A program made the position numbers and the translations under genes. 64,000 bases of DNA, from positions 108,715,580 to 108,779,579 of the forward strand of contig CM066983.1 of assembly GCA_033977485.1 (NCBI GenBank), in the 5' to 3' direction. Below the pieces are notes generated by a model that saw nothing but the letters and a program-made list of their open reading frames with translations, did not search any database and was not told the DNA's origin. This document shows, piece after piece, positions 24,260 to 35,750 of the stretch (positions within the stretch are counted from its first letter, which is position 1; every line of letters begins with the position of its first letter). Source of the stretch: Hydrangea macrophylla. Taxonomy: Eukaryota > Streptophyta > Magnoliopsida > Cornales > Hydrangeaceae.

Positions 24260-24731
24260 CTTTTTGTTTGGTTCATTTCAAAAAGAAATTTCTCACATTT
24301 TTTTGTTAGAAGTTTTACAAATACAGATTTTTTGAATAACAACCAAAAAATTACAATTAATGGGAAGAAGGGAAAAAAAAAAAAGCGAGCACTGTTTGGG
24401 AAGCATTCACTGGAGCATGTCACAACAACGTGTGCTTCGTCGGAGCATGTCTCATCAAGCAAAGCCTGAAACCTTATGGAATGGAAGATAAACATGAGAT
24501 TGGAATCACATATTTGCTGTGGTTTTCACCTACATACACCATAAAATACCCACGTGTGGTGGGCTTTCGATCGTTGCTTTCATTGAGGATGATTTTGTAT
24601 CCTTGTAGTACTTCTTGTTACTTATTAATTTCTTCATGTTATGATACATAAGATTTTCATGAATTTCTTGAAAGAGAGAGCGAGAGAGAGATATTTGGAG
24701 GAAGACTTGATTTGTGATTGGATAACAGGTA

Positions 24732-24735
<4 letters not shown>

Positions 24736-24792
<57 letters not shown>
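24736..24792. repeat. (CA)n-(TA)n compound microsatellite
   Basis: About 19 CA units are followed by about 9 TA units, within long-TIR element copy 2. Confidence 0.9.
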
Positions 24793-24800
24793 CAGTCAGG

Positions 24801-24963
24801 CTATAAAGAGGGCGCCCTCTTTTTATTAAAGAGAGGGCTTCTGTTCTGGCCGTCGGATCGTGTTTTCATTAAGGACAGTTTTGTCATTTTATAGTTTTTA
24901 AACACCATCTAACGGCCAAAACAGAGGTCCCTCTCTTTAATAAAGAGGGGGCGCACTCTTTAG
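24801..24963. mobile_element. Foldback MITE, about 163 bp
   Basis: The left arm CTATAAAGAGGGCGC continues through TATTAAAGAGAGGGC; the inverted right arm reads CTAAAGAGTGCGCC through TATTAAAGAGAGGGA and on to TCTGTT and GGCCGT. The arms are about 50-60 bp with a short AT-rich loop. No ORF. Confidence 0.8.
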
Positions 24964-25879
24964 AGAATCTTTGTATATATATATAATATGGGGGTATTTT
25001 GGTCCTCAAAATAGGCTAGGGACTAATTTTTAAGTTGTATTATACTATGGACCAATTACTAAAAAGGGTGGCTATAATGGACTATATATTAAGTATCCCA
25101 AGAAATAAAAGGGGGAATCAATCAATAATATAACACGGATTTAACAAAATTAAGTTATAACTTTTCCATTCTTAATTTTTAATAGCTAAACAAGTAAATC
25201 ATAGGTACTTTAGAAAATGAGACTACAAAAAAATATTAGAGAAAACACCAGGCTATAGTTTTCTACTTTTCTTACAATACTGTAAGTTTAAAAACAAATA
25301 TGCATGAACATACATTAAGACAAAAATAAAATAAAAGAAGGTTAACATTTAGTATTCTCATGGCATAGTAATGTCTGTTTGTCAACAACTTTTAATTAAT
25401 AGGCAATGCTATTATGAGAAACTAATAACATGGACTCACACGACGACCTAATGGTTCAACAATGAGACTCACACGACATGGACTCAACGACTCCTTGATC
25501 AATTGACAATTAAGGCAACCTAATTTATGGTTGCTAGGACAAGGCATCAATTATCCAATCAATCTCCTAAATCTGCTAGGATACCATATTTATATTAAGA
25601 AATCGCATGTGCTATAAAAATGGTTCTCCTCCCCTTCTATAGGGATTGGATTCTCACATCCTTAACCTTAATCTCTCATAGCCAGTTTCTTCCTCTCTCT
25701 TTGAGGCTACGAAACCCTAGTCAGTCCAAAGCCCCCCTGTGATTACTAAAAATAGTCGTGTAAGACAACCCCTTGATAGTTCTAGTTCAATTGTTGGATC
25801 ATCAAGATCTTTTACACCCACCTTTGTAAACAGTTTTCTATTTAATGGAAGCACTGTCACACAAGCATGCGTGGACGTA

Positions 25880-26650
25880 TGTCACACCCCAACCTACCTC
25901 GAGCGGATTAGGACACGTGTAATAATGCTACAACCGCCCAATCACACTAATTAACAAAGAAACATATGAATTACTAAGAAACACCTGAGTTAAAACAACA
26001 TAAAAGAACCTTGTTGTGTTAAAACAGACCCAATGGCAAAATGGTCATTTAGAAAAATATGGTTAAATTTTATATCAAAATATAGCACTTTTAAGTCCCT
26101 GTTCCAACGCAAAAAAACGGCGTGCGAATCCGAATATTTTAGAAAGAGTTATGTCCGTTTCCGTAAAAGTCGCTTGGCTGAAAACAGACCTACGGATCGA
26201 TCCGCACAAGACCCGGATCGAATTGGATTCTGTAAAACACCATTTTTTTTTATTAGTTTCCCCTATTTTACAAGTTCAAAACTTCATCAAAACCAAACCT
26301 TATGAACTCTTCCAAAACCATTTCAAAAACATTCCCAATTCTTTAAAACTTCCATAAACATGTCAACAAACATATTAAAGCACTCCCACACATTTAAAAC
26401 ATGATCCAAACTTCATTCAAATGAAGAACTAGTCATAGAAACTCCAATTTCACAAAAAAAAAAAAAAAAAAGAAGAAGAAAAAAGAAGAAGATGAAAATA
26501 TTTGCCAAGATGAGATCAAAACCTCTAGTAAACTTCATGGAACTTATGGAAATCATCTCTAACATGAAATCAAGTTCTTCCAGCATTCAAGCATGTACAC
26601 AACCTCATTTGAGTCAAGACAAACCATAAAATACATCTTTGCTCAAAACA
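25880..26650 (-). mobile_element. Truncated LTR of the same gypsy-like family (LTR copy 4)
   Basis: It begins TGTCACACCCC followed by GGATTAGGACACGTGTAA, like copy 2, and shares AATCCGAAT, AGAAAGAGTTATG and GTTTCCGTAAAAGT with it. Similarity fades by about 26650 and no opposite terminus follows, so it is truncated. A palindrome pair lies at 26194-26221: GGATCGATCC, then a decayed GGATCGA starting 21 bp later. From 25116 to 25879 I see no gene or element. Confidence 0.6.
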
Positions 26651-26659
26651 ACATGAATA

Positions 26660-28060
26660 TGAGAAATTACGGGAAGGCATTTTCCATATAACTCGGTTAT
26701 ACATGGAACTCGTCCAAATTAGTCGCGACACGTACCCAGAATTGCCGAATCAGTGAATAAGATTTTAGCAGAAATTTAACCTTTTTAAAACTTAATACTC
26801 AGTACAAATTAAACACAATCACAAACAATTATGTAAAGAGAAAAGGGAAGAGAAACTTGCAAACCAGGTTTTCAAGAGATTCGACAATCTGCACGCCGCG
26901 GCCTACGTCCACCCCTCAAGAACACCTCTTGAGGATTCCTTTAATCCGGCCTACTTCGCGGGTGTAGATCAAACCTTTACTAGAGTCTTCAACTCTCTCA
27001 AAGAAGAACACCTCTTCACTAAAACGGCCACAACTCCCTCTACAAAACTCGTATTTGCGATCCGTTTGAAGATTCGGAAACTAGATTTAAATACCTTTCC
27101 AACTATATAAAACTCAATATCTTGTTCCTTACCAATTATATCAGGTTTGTCTTTAAAGATGACCTATCTACAAAGGGTACTTGATTTTGACTTAGCCAGT
27201 TGAAAACTTTTGTGAAATGAATTTAATTGAGTGGTCTAAGTATATTTAGGTCCTTGAAAATATTTTAAAGAATGAGAGCAAGGGTCCTAAAGTCCAATTA
27301 ATGTTACTTGAGCCCTTATGAGTGATTGATCAAAATGCTTACAACTGAATCCTAGTCTTCAATCAAGAATAAAAAATCTTCAAGTCTTCAAGCTTGATCC
27401 TTGTTAAGCTCAATCACTCTTGGGCTTCACTATATACTATCTCATGAAATCAAACAAGGTTAGAACATGTAAGTTTATATTTCAAGAGATTAGCACAAAG
27501 AAAATGACTTGATAATTGATTGGAATAGAATAATTAAAAGCATGCAATTATCACAAGATTTGTCATCATCAAAACAAACATAATTAATGCCTTGAAGAAA
27601 TTCAAGTTGTTCTAATTTTATGTTTCATTTTGTGATCATTAATAATAATAAGAGAGTACTTTTGCTCACTTAATTTTGGTTCACAACTGCTCACTCAGAT
27701 ATTTACTGTGTGACATAATATGTGTCTCATTTCAATAATTATGTTGATAGTACATAGACAAAAATAAAAATAAAATGAAACACATCAACCAATAAAATTC
27801 TAAGTGAGCAATAATAGAACTAAAATTGGGTGTACAAAAAGAGCAGTAATACACACATACTCTCTGAAAATAAATTCTCCTCACATAAAAAAAAAAAAAA
27901 AAAAAAATTAATAGTAATAAAATAAATAACAATAGTAATAAAGTCCTGATATCGTGGAAAATAGGCTAAATAGCTACCGGATACGGGGCGCGTGCATTCC
28001 AATTTAGTCAACTGCGACTAAGCGATTTAATTTATTTTTCACTTTTTTTAAGTCCCTTGA
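26660..28060. other. Intergenic, unclassified repetitive-looking sequence
   Basis: No gene is visible. The segment around 26860-27010 (GGTTTTCAAGAGATTCGACA, GGCCTACGTCCACCCC, TCTTGAGGA) has the look of retroelement-derived sequence, but I could not find termini. An A run lies at about 27887-27906. Confidence 0.3.
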
Positions 28061-28070
28061 TCGGTTCATA

Positions 28071-28078
28071 GTCTATAA
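28071..28078 (+). promoter_or_regulatory. Probable TATA box of TAF8
   Basis: CTATAAAT lies about 450 bp upstream of the ATG, followed by a pyrimidine-rich leader with an AGGGTTT motif near 28147. A 5'-UTR intron is possible (GTATGT at 28355 and TTGTTCAG ending about 28417). No experimental start site is available. Confidence 0.4.
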
Positions 28079-28526
28079 ATCAAGTCCTCCACTCCGTAGA
28101 TTTTACACTCCATTTTCTTCTCTCGCCTCACGATCTCCACCTGGATTAGGGTTTATCAACAATCCCATAAGCCCTAGTTTTCTGATTCAACCTTTCTATA
28201 ATTAGAGACTTCTCCGATTTGAAAAACCTCTAGAATCACTCTCTCTCTCTCTCTCTAGGGCTTATTCGAGTTGACCGTTCTCTCTCAATTCACTCTACTA
28301 CGTTCAAACTTAAAGCTCCTGAGATTCTTTTCCGAACCTCGGAAATTCACTGGTGGTATGTATTGAAGTTCTTACTATCACTTGATTGCGTTCGTTTCCA
28401 TATAAAAGTTGTTCAGGTACTCCTCAATGTTGATTAAGGTTCGTTTTATTTTTGATTTGTCGAACCTAGATTTGTTAGGATTAGGGTTATTTTGCACCAA
28501 ACACTAAATGATACGAGTGTTTGAAT

Positions 28527-29645
28527 ATGAGCGATGGAGGTAAAGTGGAGAGTAAGAGAGAGAGAGACAATGGTAATCGAGCAGCTGCTGATGAGTTCGG
28601 CCGAGCTGTGTCAAAGATTGCAGTGGCCCAGATTTGCGCCAGTGTCGGGTTTGAGAGCTTCAACGAGTCTGCTTTGGAGGCTCTCACGGACATTGCGGTC
28701 CGATACCTCCGTGACTTAGGGAAGACGGCGAATTTTTACTCTATTTTAGCTGGTAGGACTGAGTGTAATGTATTTGATGTTGTACAAGGGTTAGAGGATT
28801 TAGGTTCGTCAACAGGATTTTCGGGTGCTTCAGAGATTAGTCATTGTCTCACGGGTTCGGGCGTAATTAGTGAGATTGTTGAGTTTGTTGAGTCAGCTGA
28901 GGAGATCCCATTTGCTCAACCGGTGCCACACTTTCCGGTGATTAGAAACCGGAGGATGACACCAAGTTTTGTGCAATTGGAGGAGACTCCGGCATCAAAG
29001 CATATTCCTGATTGGCTACCGGCATTTCCTGATCCCCATACATATATACACTCACCCATGTGGAACGAGAGGTCAACAGAGCCCCGTGCAGATAAAATCG
29101 AGCTAGTTAGGCAGCGGAGGAAGGCGGAGAGGTCTTTGTTGAGTTTGCAGCAGAGATTGGTTTCCAGTGGTTCAGCAGTACCTTCCACTTCGGCAGTACC
29201 TTCAGCAGATGTGGGTGACCGTGGGAAGGCATTACAAGATTGTGAAACTGAAAATCCATTTCTTGCAAAACCTCTGCCAGCTGGAGAGAAAGATGTTTCT
29301 CCTGTTGTTCTGCCAGCTAAGTTTGGAGATGAAGCAAATGCAAAAAATTATGTTTCTGTGTTTGAGACGTTTGCCCCTGCTATTGAAGCAGTGAAAGAGG
29401 GGTTAAGTGATTTTGGAGATGGTGAGAAGAAGATTCTTCCAGACAAGAGACCCGCTGTTCATTTGAAGTTCAAAACGGGGAAGAAAATATTAGGTGATTC
29501 TCTGGATTTGAGCCTTCGGAACAAGGGTTATGGGAAAACAGCATCTCGGATTGGCCGGGATGATGAGAAGGATGACAAGAAAAGGAGAGCTGAATTGATC
29601 CTTAGACAATCTATGGAAAACCCGCAGGAGCTCACTCAGTTGTAA
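28527..29645 (+). CDS. TAF8: TFIID subunit 8 (TAF8)
   Basis: Uninterrupted CDS, 372 aa. The ATG at 28527 (MSDGGKVESKRERD) is chosen; an upstream in-frame TTG at 28521 is not a credible start. Residues about 22-95 form the histone-fold (bromo-associated) domain: DEFGRAVSKIAVAQIC, ALEALTDIAVRYL, GRTECNVFDVVQGLEDLG. This part pairs with another TAF in TFIID. Residues about 115-205 carry the TAF8 C-terminal region, with PFAQPVPHFPV and IPDWLPAFPDPHTY at about 160-173. A basic RQRRKAERSLLSLQQRL segment follows, then a low-complexity tail. Family knowledge: TAF8 is a core subunit of the general factor TFIID that recognises promoters and loads RNA polymerase II, in the nucleus. Length and order fit plant TAF8. 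The absence of introns is seen here. Confidence 0.95.
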   Translation: MSDGGKVESKRERDNGNRAAADEFGRAVSKIAVAQICASVGFESFNESALEALTDIAVRYLRDLGKTANFYSILAGRTECNVFDVVQGLEDLGSSTGFSGASEISHCLTGSGVISEIVEFVESAEEIPFAQPVPHFPVIRNRRMTPSFVQLEETPASKHIPDWLPAFPDPHTYIHSPMWNERSTEPRADKIELVRQRRKAERSLLSLQQRLVSSGSAVPSTSAVPSADVGDRGKALQDCETENPFLAKPLPAGEKDVSPVVLPAKFGDEANAKNYVSVFETFAPAIEAVKEGLSDFGDGEKKILPDKRPAVHLKFKTGKKILGDSLDLSLRNKGYGKTASRIGRDDEKDDKKRRAELILRQSMENPQELTQL

Positions 29646-31021
29646 ATTTAGTACCCAATGGCTTGCTTGATGGAAATCACTGTACCTTATTGAGAACACA
29701 GGGATGGGCTATGAGCAATTAAAAGTCAACGGCAGAACGTAGCTATTATTTGGGTGACTCTGGCAACTTAAACAAATTTTGAAGGTATGTTAGTGTCTGT
29801 CTCAATTTAGTGTGGCTTCATTATGTAGACAATTCTTTGATAAATGAATTTCTTGCCCTCCTTCCACTTTTAAATATTGCTTGGATACATGATTTACCTT
29901 TGGCCGTGATGAATTATACAGTAGTATATTGCCACTTATGAGCTATGGCCTTGCAGAACTATATTTGCTAGATTGAGTGCAAGATATGACTTGAGCGAGC
30001 AAGCATGATATAAATTGCACTCGCTTTAGGTAAAAGAGTTCTAGAGCAATATTTGTGAGGCATTCAAATTTTCTCGTTTTGAGATGCACAAAGATTGTCC
30101 CATGCTTAGGATTGTACAATATCACTTGAACAATAGTCTACTTAATTATTAGGTGTACAGTAAACGAAACATTGATATTTGCTTTTAAAATAGTCTTCTG
30201 TAGTGCTCGGTATACTTGCCAAAGGGAAAAGTGATACATTTATGAGAGAAATATTTCTAACAAAAGTCTAACATGCTAAAAGTAGGGACAAAACAGGAAC
30301 ACAATAATAAAAGAAGTTTAGTTACACGACCTCCACCAAAAGGAGGATAGATTATGTGTAAATTTTAAGTTTATGGCTATATAGATTTACTAGTAAGGTC
30401 AAGGGTGGAGCCAGGATTTGATCTTAGTGGGGAATAAGCGTATAGGTTTAATGAATTTATTCGGTAGAAATACTGTAATTTTTTTATTTCTAGGCTTTTA
30501 AAAATTGAGTGGTTATTCCTTGAATTTCACATATAGTGTGTTTAAGGGGCAAAACATAAGTATTCATAGACAAATTAATTTCTCCATAACTTTTCTAAAC
30601 AAAATTGTATTCATATCTTTATTTTAATTTTAATTTTTTTTACTAGTTTCACTATAAAAAGAATCATTATATGGTCAAAAAGGTATATCTATAAGGGCCT
30701 AAATACTTGAGACTACTTGAGTAAATATGATATTTTTTTGGGTGAGAGGTAGAGAAAATTGAAGGACAAAAGTAATATTTTTAAGCTTAGATGGGACGAA
30801 TTAAACAAACCCCATCACTTATTCCAAATGCATAAAATATGGAATACATAAGGTAAAATAGTAATTTTGAAACACCCCCAACGCCCCACCCCCCCCCCCC
30901 CCCCCCCCCCCCCCCCCTGCCCTGCCCGGGGGAAGTGAATTGGAATGGTGTGGATTTTGGGAGACAAGTCAAGGTCCAAACTGGTTCATGGTGGGGGTCG
31001 TGATAAGGTAATCACATCCGC
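29646..31021. other. TAF8 3' region and intergenic DNA
   Basis: It probably starts with the TAF8 3' UTR; no clear polyadenylation motif can be fixed. At about 30405 there is a GGTGGAGCCAGGATTTGA block typical of a transposon end, but no partner was seen. A 29-nt poly(C) tract lies at 30889-30917. No gene. Confidence 0.5.
30889..30917. repeat. Poly(C) tract, 29 nt
   Basis: Twenty-nine consecutive C residues after ACGCCCCA. Confidence 0.9.
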
Positions 31022-31760
31022 CAGTGGTGGGTCCAGGAATTTCATCCACTAGGGGTGAAAGGGACAACTCAGAAAGATAATTTTTTTTGCACAAGTTAAG
31101 GAGGGTGCCAAGGTGAGGCCTGGAGGTGCTGCAACAGCTGCTGTTGTTTTTTGTTTTTTTTGTTTTAAGTTTGAAAATGAGGGTCAAGTGTTAGGAGAGT
31201 TAATTGTATTCAGGTCTTTTTTTTTTTTTTTGTTAAACCAAGTGTTGGCCAGCTGGAAAGTTAGCCGTATAAATGAGAGTAACTTTTTTTGTTACTTTCG
31301 TTAGAGTTTTACAATTTCATAAAAAGGACAAATAGTTCTCTAAGGCTCTGTTTGGTTCATGGATTTCATGACTCGCGAGAGAAAAGAAAAGGGGAAGGAA
31401 AACTAATCCACTTGTGTTTTCCATTGTGTTTTTTTCATGCTTAAATAAATAAAACTAAAATATAATTTTGATATATGAATAAAATAAGGGAAATGACCCT
31501 CCACATTTAAAATGTTTAATTTATTCTCCACTTCATTTGTTTTCTATCCTATTTTCCTGTTCGATTTCTTTATTACCAAACAAAGGAAAAGGTTTTCCTC
31601 TAGGTTTTTTTTTTCTTTCTTTTCCTTCACTAAATCCAAGAACTAAACAAAGCCTAAAGTTCAAATATTTTTTAAAACAATCATATACACCCTATTTTTT
31701 TTTCCTAAAAATTGAGTGGGAGTGACCGCCCCGCTCGTCCTCATAGTGGGTCCGCCCCTG
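31022..31760. mobile_element. Probable non-autonomous hAT element, 739 bp
   Basis: The left end CAGTGGTGGGTCCA and the inverted right end CAGGGGCGGACCCA form a 14-bp imperfect terminal inverted repeat. The flanks ACATCCGC and CATCCTGC resemble each other but are not an exact 8-bp duplication. No transposase. Confidence 0.45.
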
Positions 31761-32225
31761 CATCCTGCCCCACCCTCATTATAGATGGAAATAAATAAAC
31801 CCATCTACTAATTCTTGTAAAAGTAATCCTTCCTATAAAACCCAGTTAACTCATAATAGGGTTACTTATCGGTATAAATCTCGTCCCTTCCAGCCTGTCG
31901 TAACTTACTGCTGCAATGATGCAGTCGACTGTTGATTTCCTGTGGGAGACTTGTAATCTTCCAACATTAGGGTTTTGAGTAAAGATTTCTTTGCTTGCGT
32001 CATTTAATTCACGTCTATTGATTTGTGTGTACATTTAAAACTAGTCTCCTAATTTTACACGAACCTCGCTACACTCCAAATAGATCCATTAAATACATTC
32101 CTGTTATTTGAAATTCTTCTTTTTGACAAGTAATAGTTGTATTCGAGAGGCGCCTAAAAAGGGTGCTCCTATGTACATAGTGTGTATACATGATAGCATA
32201 ACTATCTCATTTCAAGTTCTTGTAC

Positions 32226-32415
32226 GTTTAATGCGAGTTTTCTTATGGTCAACTGAGGCGGTTCCTCGCAAAAATCTAGCTCTGTGAAATTGCAGCAAAT
32301 CTGGAGGTAATATACTACCTTTAATGGGAGTTTTCTTACTGTCAACTGAGGCGGTTCCTTGCAGGAATCTAGCTCTGTGAAATTGCAGTAAATCTGGAGG
32401 TAATATACTACCTTT
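32226..32415. repeat. Tandem repeat, two units of 95 bp
   Basis: Units start at about 32226 and 32321 and share GAGTTTTCTTA, GTCAACTGAGGCGGTTCCT, ATCTAGCTCTGTGAAATTGC and AATCTGGAGGTAATATACTA with few differences. From 32416 to 34252 no gene can be supported. Confidence 0.85.
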
Positions 32416-34252
32416 GGATATTTGCAAGGTTGGCAGATTCCATCCGAATAAAGCCCCTCGCCTTTCCATGAAGTTCACATTAACCAATAGGCTTTCCCGC
32501 ATAGTTTCAAGTGATGCTCAGCCAAATCTTTTGTAGTGTTTGTTTAATGAGAGGATAGATTGGGGAGATACAATCACACTTCCGTTTCCTGTTTTTCAGG
32601 CAAGTTAGAGATGTGTTTTCACGTTTTTCAGAACTTATTTTCCTATATACAGGAGCTGAATAATTTCAATAAAACAAGGAAAGAGAAAGGGACGGCCAGT
32701 AAAATCAAGAGGGGGAGATTTTACATAACCGGTGGTGTGACCCACTGGTTCTTTATGATGAATGGATGTCTGAGTAGTATTCCTAAAATACTAAAAGAAA
32801 TATTGTCTCAGGGGTGCATCTGTGCTTTAGAGTGTTACTTAAGAATTCCAGTTTCTTAACGACGATTATCATAGAATAGTGGAGCCTTATCATTCAGAGG
32901 TGAGAAGTTAAAATGTATTGAAAGTAATCTGTTACAAATAACCGCAATAAAGAATGTGTTTGCCAATAACTTTAACCAGGAATGTGTTTATTATGCTACT
33001 GCAATCATTACTTCCCATGAAAGAAATGGGTTTTCCGTTCTTGTTAAATTGATCTTCAACGTGGAAGATCTTACCATGGTTTATGACTTTATGTTGTTAT
33101 CTAGAGTATGGATGGAAATAAAATCACTTTTGGCATTTAATAAGTTTCAGAAGCAATGTGCTGATGACTTATCCTTCCAATGAATATTTTTTGGAAAGAC
33201 AGCTCTAGCTTATTTCTCACACCTCCAGAAAGCCTGGAGATTTTTATCGTGTCGGCGTCTGTCAAACACTGCCAGATTGAATATGGACACAAGCATTGTG
33301 TGCTGATGTTTATCCCTTTGATGGTTTATTTATTTAGTTGCCTGCTTCTTTTTCTTTTCTTTTTTTCACTCGCCTTGAAAAGGCTAGAGTGTTCTAGGTT
33401 CATTGGCTTTGTGCTTCTCCAACAGTGCCGGTGGTAGAATTTTTTAGGGTCATGGAATTTGACAGGTAATGAATGTCCGAGAGAAAAGTTCATAGTTGTA
33501 GATTTTCTGGGTTGTGGCATTTGCAGGCAAAGTGTCCATCAGTTTTTGCAGGTAAATTCTGAAAACAAAGCTAGTTGCAGTATGTTTTCTGATACAATAA
33601 ACTAGGGTTTCTGAATTTGTGAATGACCATATGGGACCACTAGTTGGTTTACATGCCATCTGGCTATGACATGGTTATTGCCATTTAGGTCTTACCGTGA
33701 TCTTGGATATTGTCTTCTTTTTCCCTTCATTTTTGTATCAACTGGTCTTAGAAAATTGAACATAAACACCCTCCTATATTCATGAGCTTGTGTAGATTAA
33801 CACTGTTTGAGTACCAGAAAAAAGCTGCCTTTTTTTCCCTTTATGATGATCACAAGAAGTTTGTCCTACATCCGGGGGAGTGTTTGTATTCTGCAAAGAT
33901 TAGTGTTAACTCCAAAAGTTCGACCCTTTTTGAAGAGTGTGTGCTTTTCCACTTGCAAGTACGTGAATTTTATATGATAAAAAAGCAAAAAGAAAAAGAA
34001 AAAGAAAAAAAAGATAAAACAAGAAAGTAGAAATTCTTTTGGTTGCGCTTATATAGGTATCTCACAAAGAGAGAATGTCCTAGGGGGACATGACATTCAC
34101 CTAATATAGTTATTACCCATCTTTGCTTTGAATACAGAAAGGATATTTGTAGTTTACATCCTGGGGATGAAAGAATGGATTTGTTCTTTTGACCTGGGAA
34201 CCCGGCAGAGTGAATCATGCAGAGTAAATTCCGGCATTAATTTTAATTATTG

Positions 34253-34645
34253 TCAGTTCGGCTTTCTAGTTCCTAGTAGAATTCTTTGGAGCTTGCTTGG
34301 CTCGCATGGTATGACCAGAACACCCCGTTGATCGAATCCAAATTCTTGTTCAGCGGCTTCCAGTAACTTGGTGAATGGAGGATATGCTAGATAACTTAGT
34401 GCAACCCAGAACCTCTTAGCCTCACCATTGCTCATAGCTATTACCGAAAAGTGCCCGCCCTTCAGATTATTACCCCCATTTTGACCCTTACTGGCATTAT
34501 ACCAATCTTTGGCTCTCCGACTGAAGAAGTTGAAGATACCTTTCTGCAATCTCTTCAGTGCTTGTTTAGCCCTAGTAAAAGAACTCTTCTTTTTGAGCTT
34601 CATTATAAAGTGATAGTGATATTCTGAGCCTTGCTTTTGCTTCAT
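34253..34645 (-). CDS. SAUR-family auxin-responsive protein
   Basis: Uninterrupted minus-strand CDS. From the ATG at 34645 (MKQKQGSEYHY) it gives 130 aa; an alternative ATG at 34603 (MKLKKKSSFTRAK) gives 116 aa and may be the better SAUR-like start. Upstream in-frame ATG 34744 looks too far out for the family. The conserved SAUR core is clear: KGGHFSVIAMSNGEAKRFWVAL, LSYLAYPPFTKLLEAAEQEF, GFDQRGVLVIPCEPSKLQRIL. Family knowledge: SAURs are small, usually intronless early-auxin genes; several promote cell expansion by inhibiting PP2C.D phosphatases and so raising plasma-membrane H+-ATPase activity. The basic N-terminus is typical. I could not assign a specific SAUR number, and no auxin-response element was confidently seen. 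Confidence 0.85.
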   Translation of the reverse strand: MKQKQGSEYHYHFIMKLKKKSSFTRAKQALKRLQKGIFNFFSRRAKDWYNASKGQNGGNNLKGGHFSVIAMSNGEAKRFWVALSYLAYPPFTKLLEAAEQEFGFDQRGVLVIPCEPSKLQRILLGTRKPN

Positions 34646-35270
34646 TTTCTGTTTTCTTTCTTGTTCACAATGGATATAAATAGATAAAGATATTAAGTAC
34701 AGGGATGCATTTATCACAGAAAGTGATCTTATGTGGTCTGTCATGGCCTCAACCCTTATTTATTGTCACCTATGAAAGGTCCTTTTATGAGTCACTCCAA
34801 CTTGGCCTCCACTAGAGAGAAACAGGACTAAGAGAGGGATTTCACGGGAGAAGAGCCTTTGTGGTGATGGAAAGAGGTTTGCTAATTATAAAACATTCTT
34901 ATCCATATTGATTGATAGCTTAAAAGAGAAGAATGTGCACTGCTGGCAAATGTGTATATAGAAATGTTCAGAAACACAACCGTACATTTGGTTGGTGATC
35001 GTGGCTAGGGCATCAGCCACTCAAGTTTGGCTGTACCATATAAGAGAAAAAGGACTGTTCATTGGGTGTTTTGAAGCCTTAATACAAATAAGTTGGAAGT
35101 GCATGCACCATGGCCGTAGGTGCATGCATTTGGGGAAAGAGAGTTTGATTTTTTTATTTTTTGATTTCATCTCCTGTGGTTGGAGCTTTGTTTAAATGGG
35201 TTTAGCATATGACATTAAAAAGGCATTAATGGTAAACTCCTTGTGAATGCTATATTTAGCAACAATGTTA

Positions 35271-35414
35271 GGGGCACTAACAAATTCCACTAGCACTCGC
35301 ACTCACACTCTATCTCTCTCCTAGTGGCACTTTGGGTCTACTGCGGATACCATAGTGCCACAAGGAGAGAGATAGAGTGTGGATGTGAATGTTAGTGGAA
35401 TTTGTTAGTGCCCC
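35271..35414. mobile_element. Foldback MITE, 144 bp
   Basis: A 22-bp perfect terminal inverted repeat beginning GGGGCACTAACAAATTCCAC is followed by further inverted pairing through CACTCTATCTCTCTCC and AGTGGCAC/GTGCCAC. The loop is short. No ORF. Confidence 0.85.
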
Positions 35415-35453
35415 AAATATTACTCATATTTTAGTATGGGTAATATATGGAGT

Positions 35454-35750
35454 ACAAACAAATCTCACTAACACTTACTAACACACTCTATCTCTCTCCT
35501 AGTGTATCACTAGGTGTATCACTAGAGTGTGTTAGTAAGCGCTAGTGATACACTAGAGTGTGTTAGTAAGCGTTAGTGAGATTTGTTTGTATCACTAGGA
35601 GAGAGATAGAGTGTGTTAGTAAGTGTTAGTGAAATTTGTTTGTACCACTAGGAGAGAGATAGAGTGTGTTAGTAAGTGTCAGTGGGATTTGTTTGTACCA
35701 CTAGGAGAGAGATAGGGCGTGTTAGTGTTATTGAGATTTGTTTGTACCCC
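35454..35750. repeat. Tandemly expanded hairpin repeat
   Basis: A left arm (GTACAAACAAATCTCACTAA through CACTCTATCTCTCTCCTAGTG) faces several tandem inverted copies of itself (AGGAGAGAGATAGAGTGTGTTAGTAAGTGTTAGTG...TTTGTTTGTACCACT). Three long right-hand units occur at about 35600, 35650 and 35700. It resembles a foldback MITE whose right arm was amplified. Confidence 0.75.

Larger units (their letters stand above)
22787..25115. mobile_element. Long-TIR element, copy 2 (palindrome-rich, non-autonomous)
   Basis: The left end (about 22787-22970) and the inverted right end (about 24973-25115) share degenerate blocks such as AAGAAATAA, TAGTCC, AATTATNATAG and TAATCCCC/TAGTCCC. The right end also matches the right end of the element at 573-4448. 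The interior holds the GTGAGAAATTTCTCAC array, a (CA)n-(TA)n tract and a small nested MITE (24801-24963). No transposase was seen. Boundaries are approximate and the superfamily is unknown. Confidence 0.45.

Noticed and set aside
28521..28526. Six extra codon bases upstream of the TAF8 ATG
   Set aside because: The frame opens with TTG here; the first ATG at 28527 fits the family N-terminus and needs no non-standard start.
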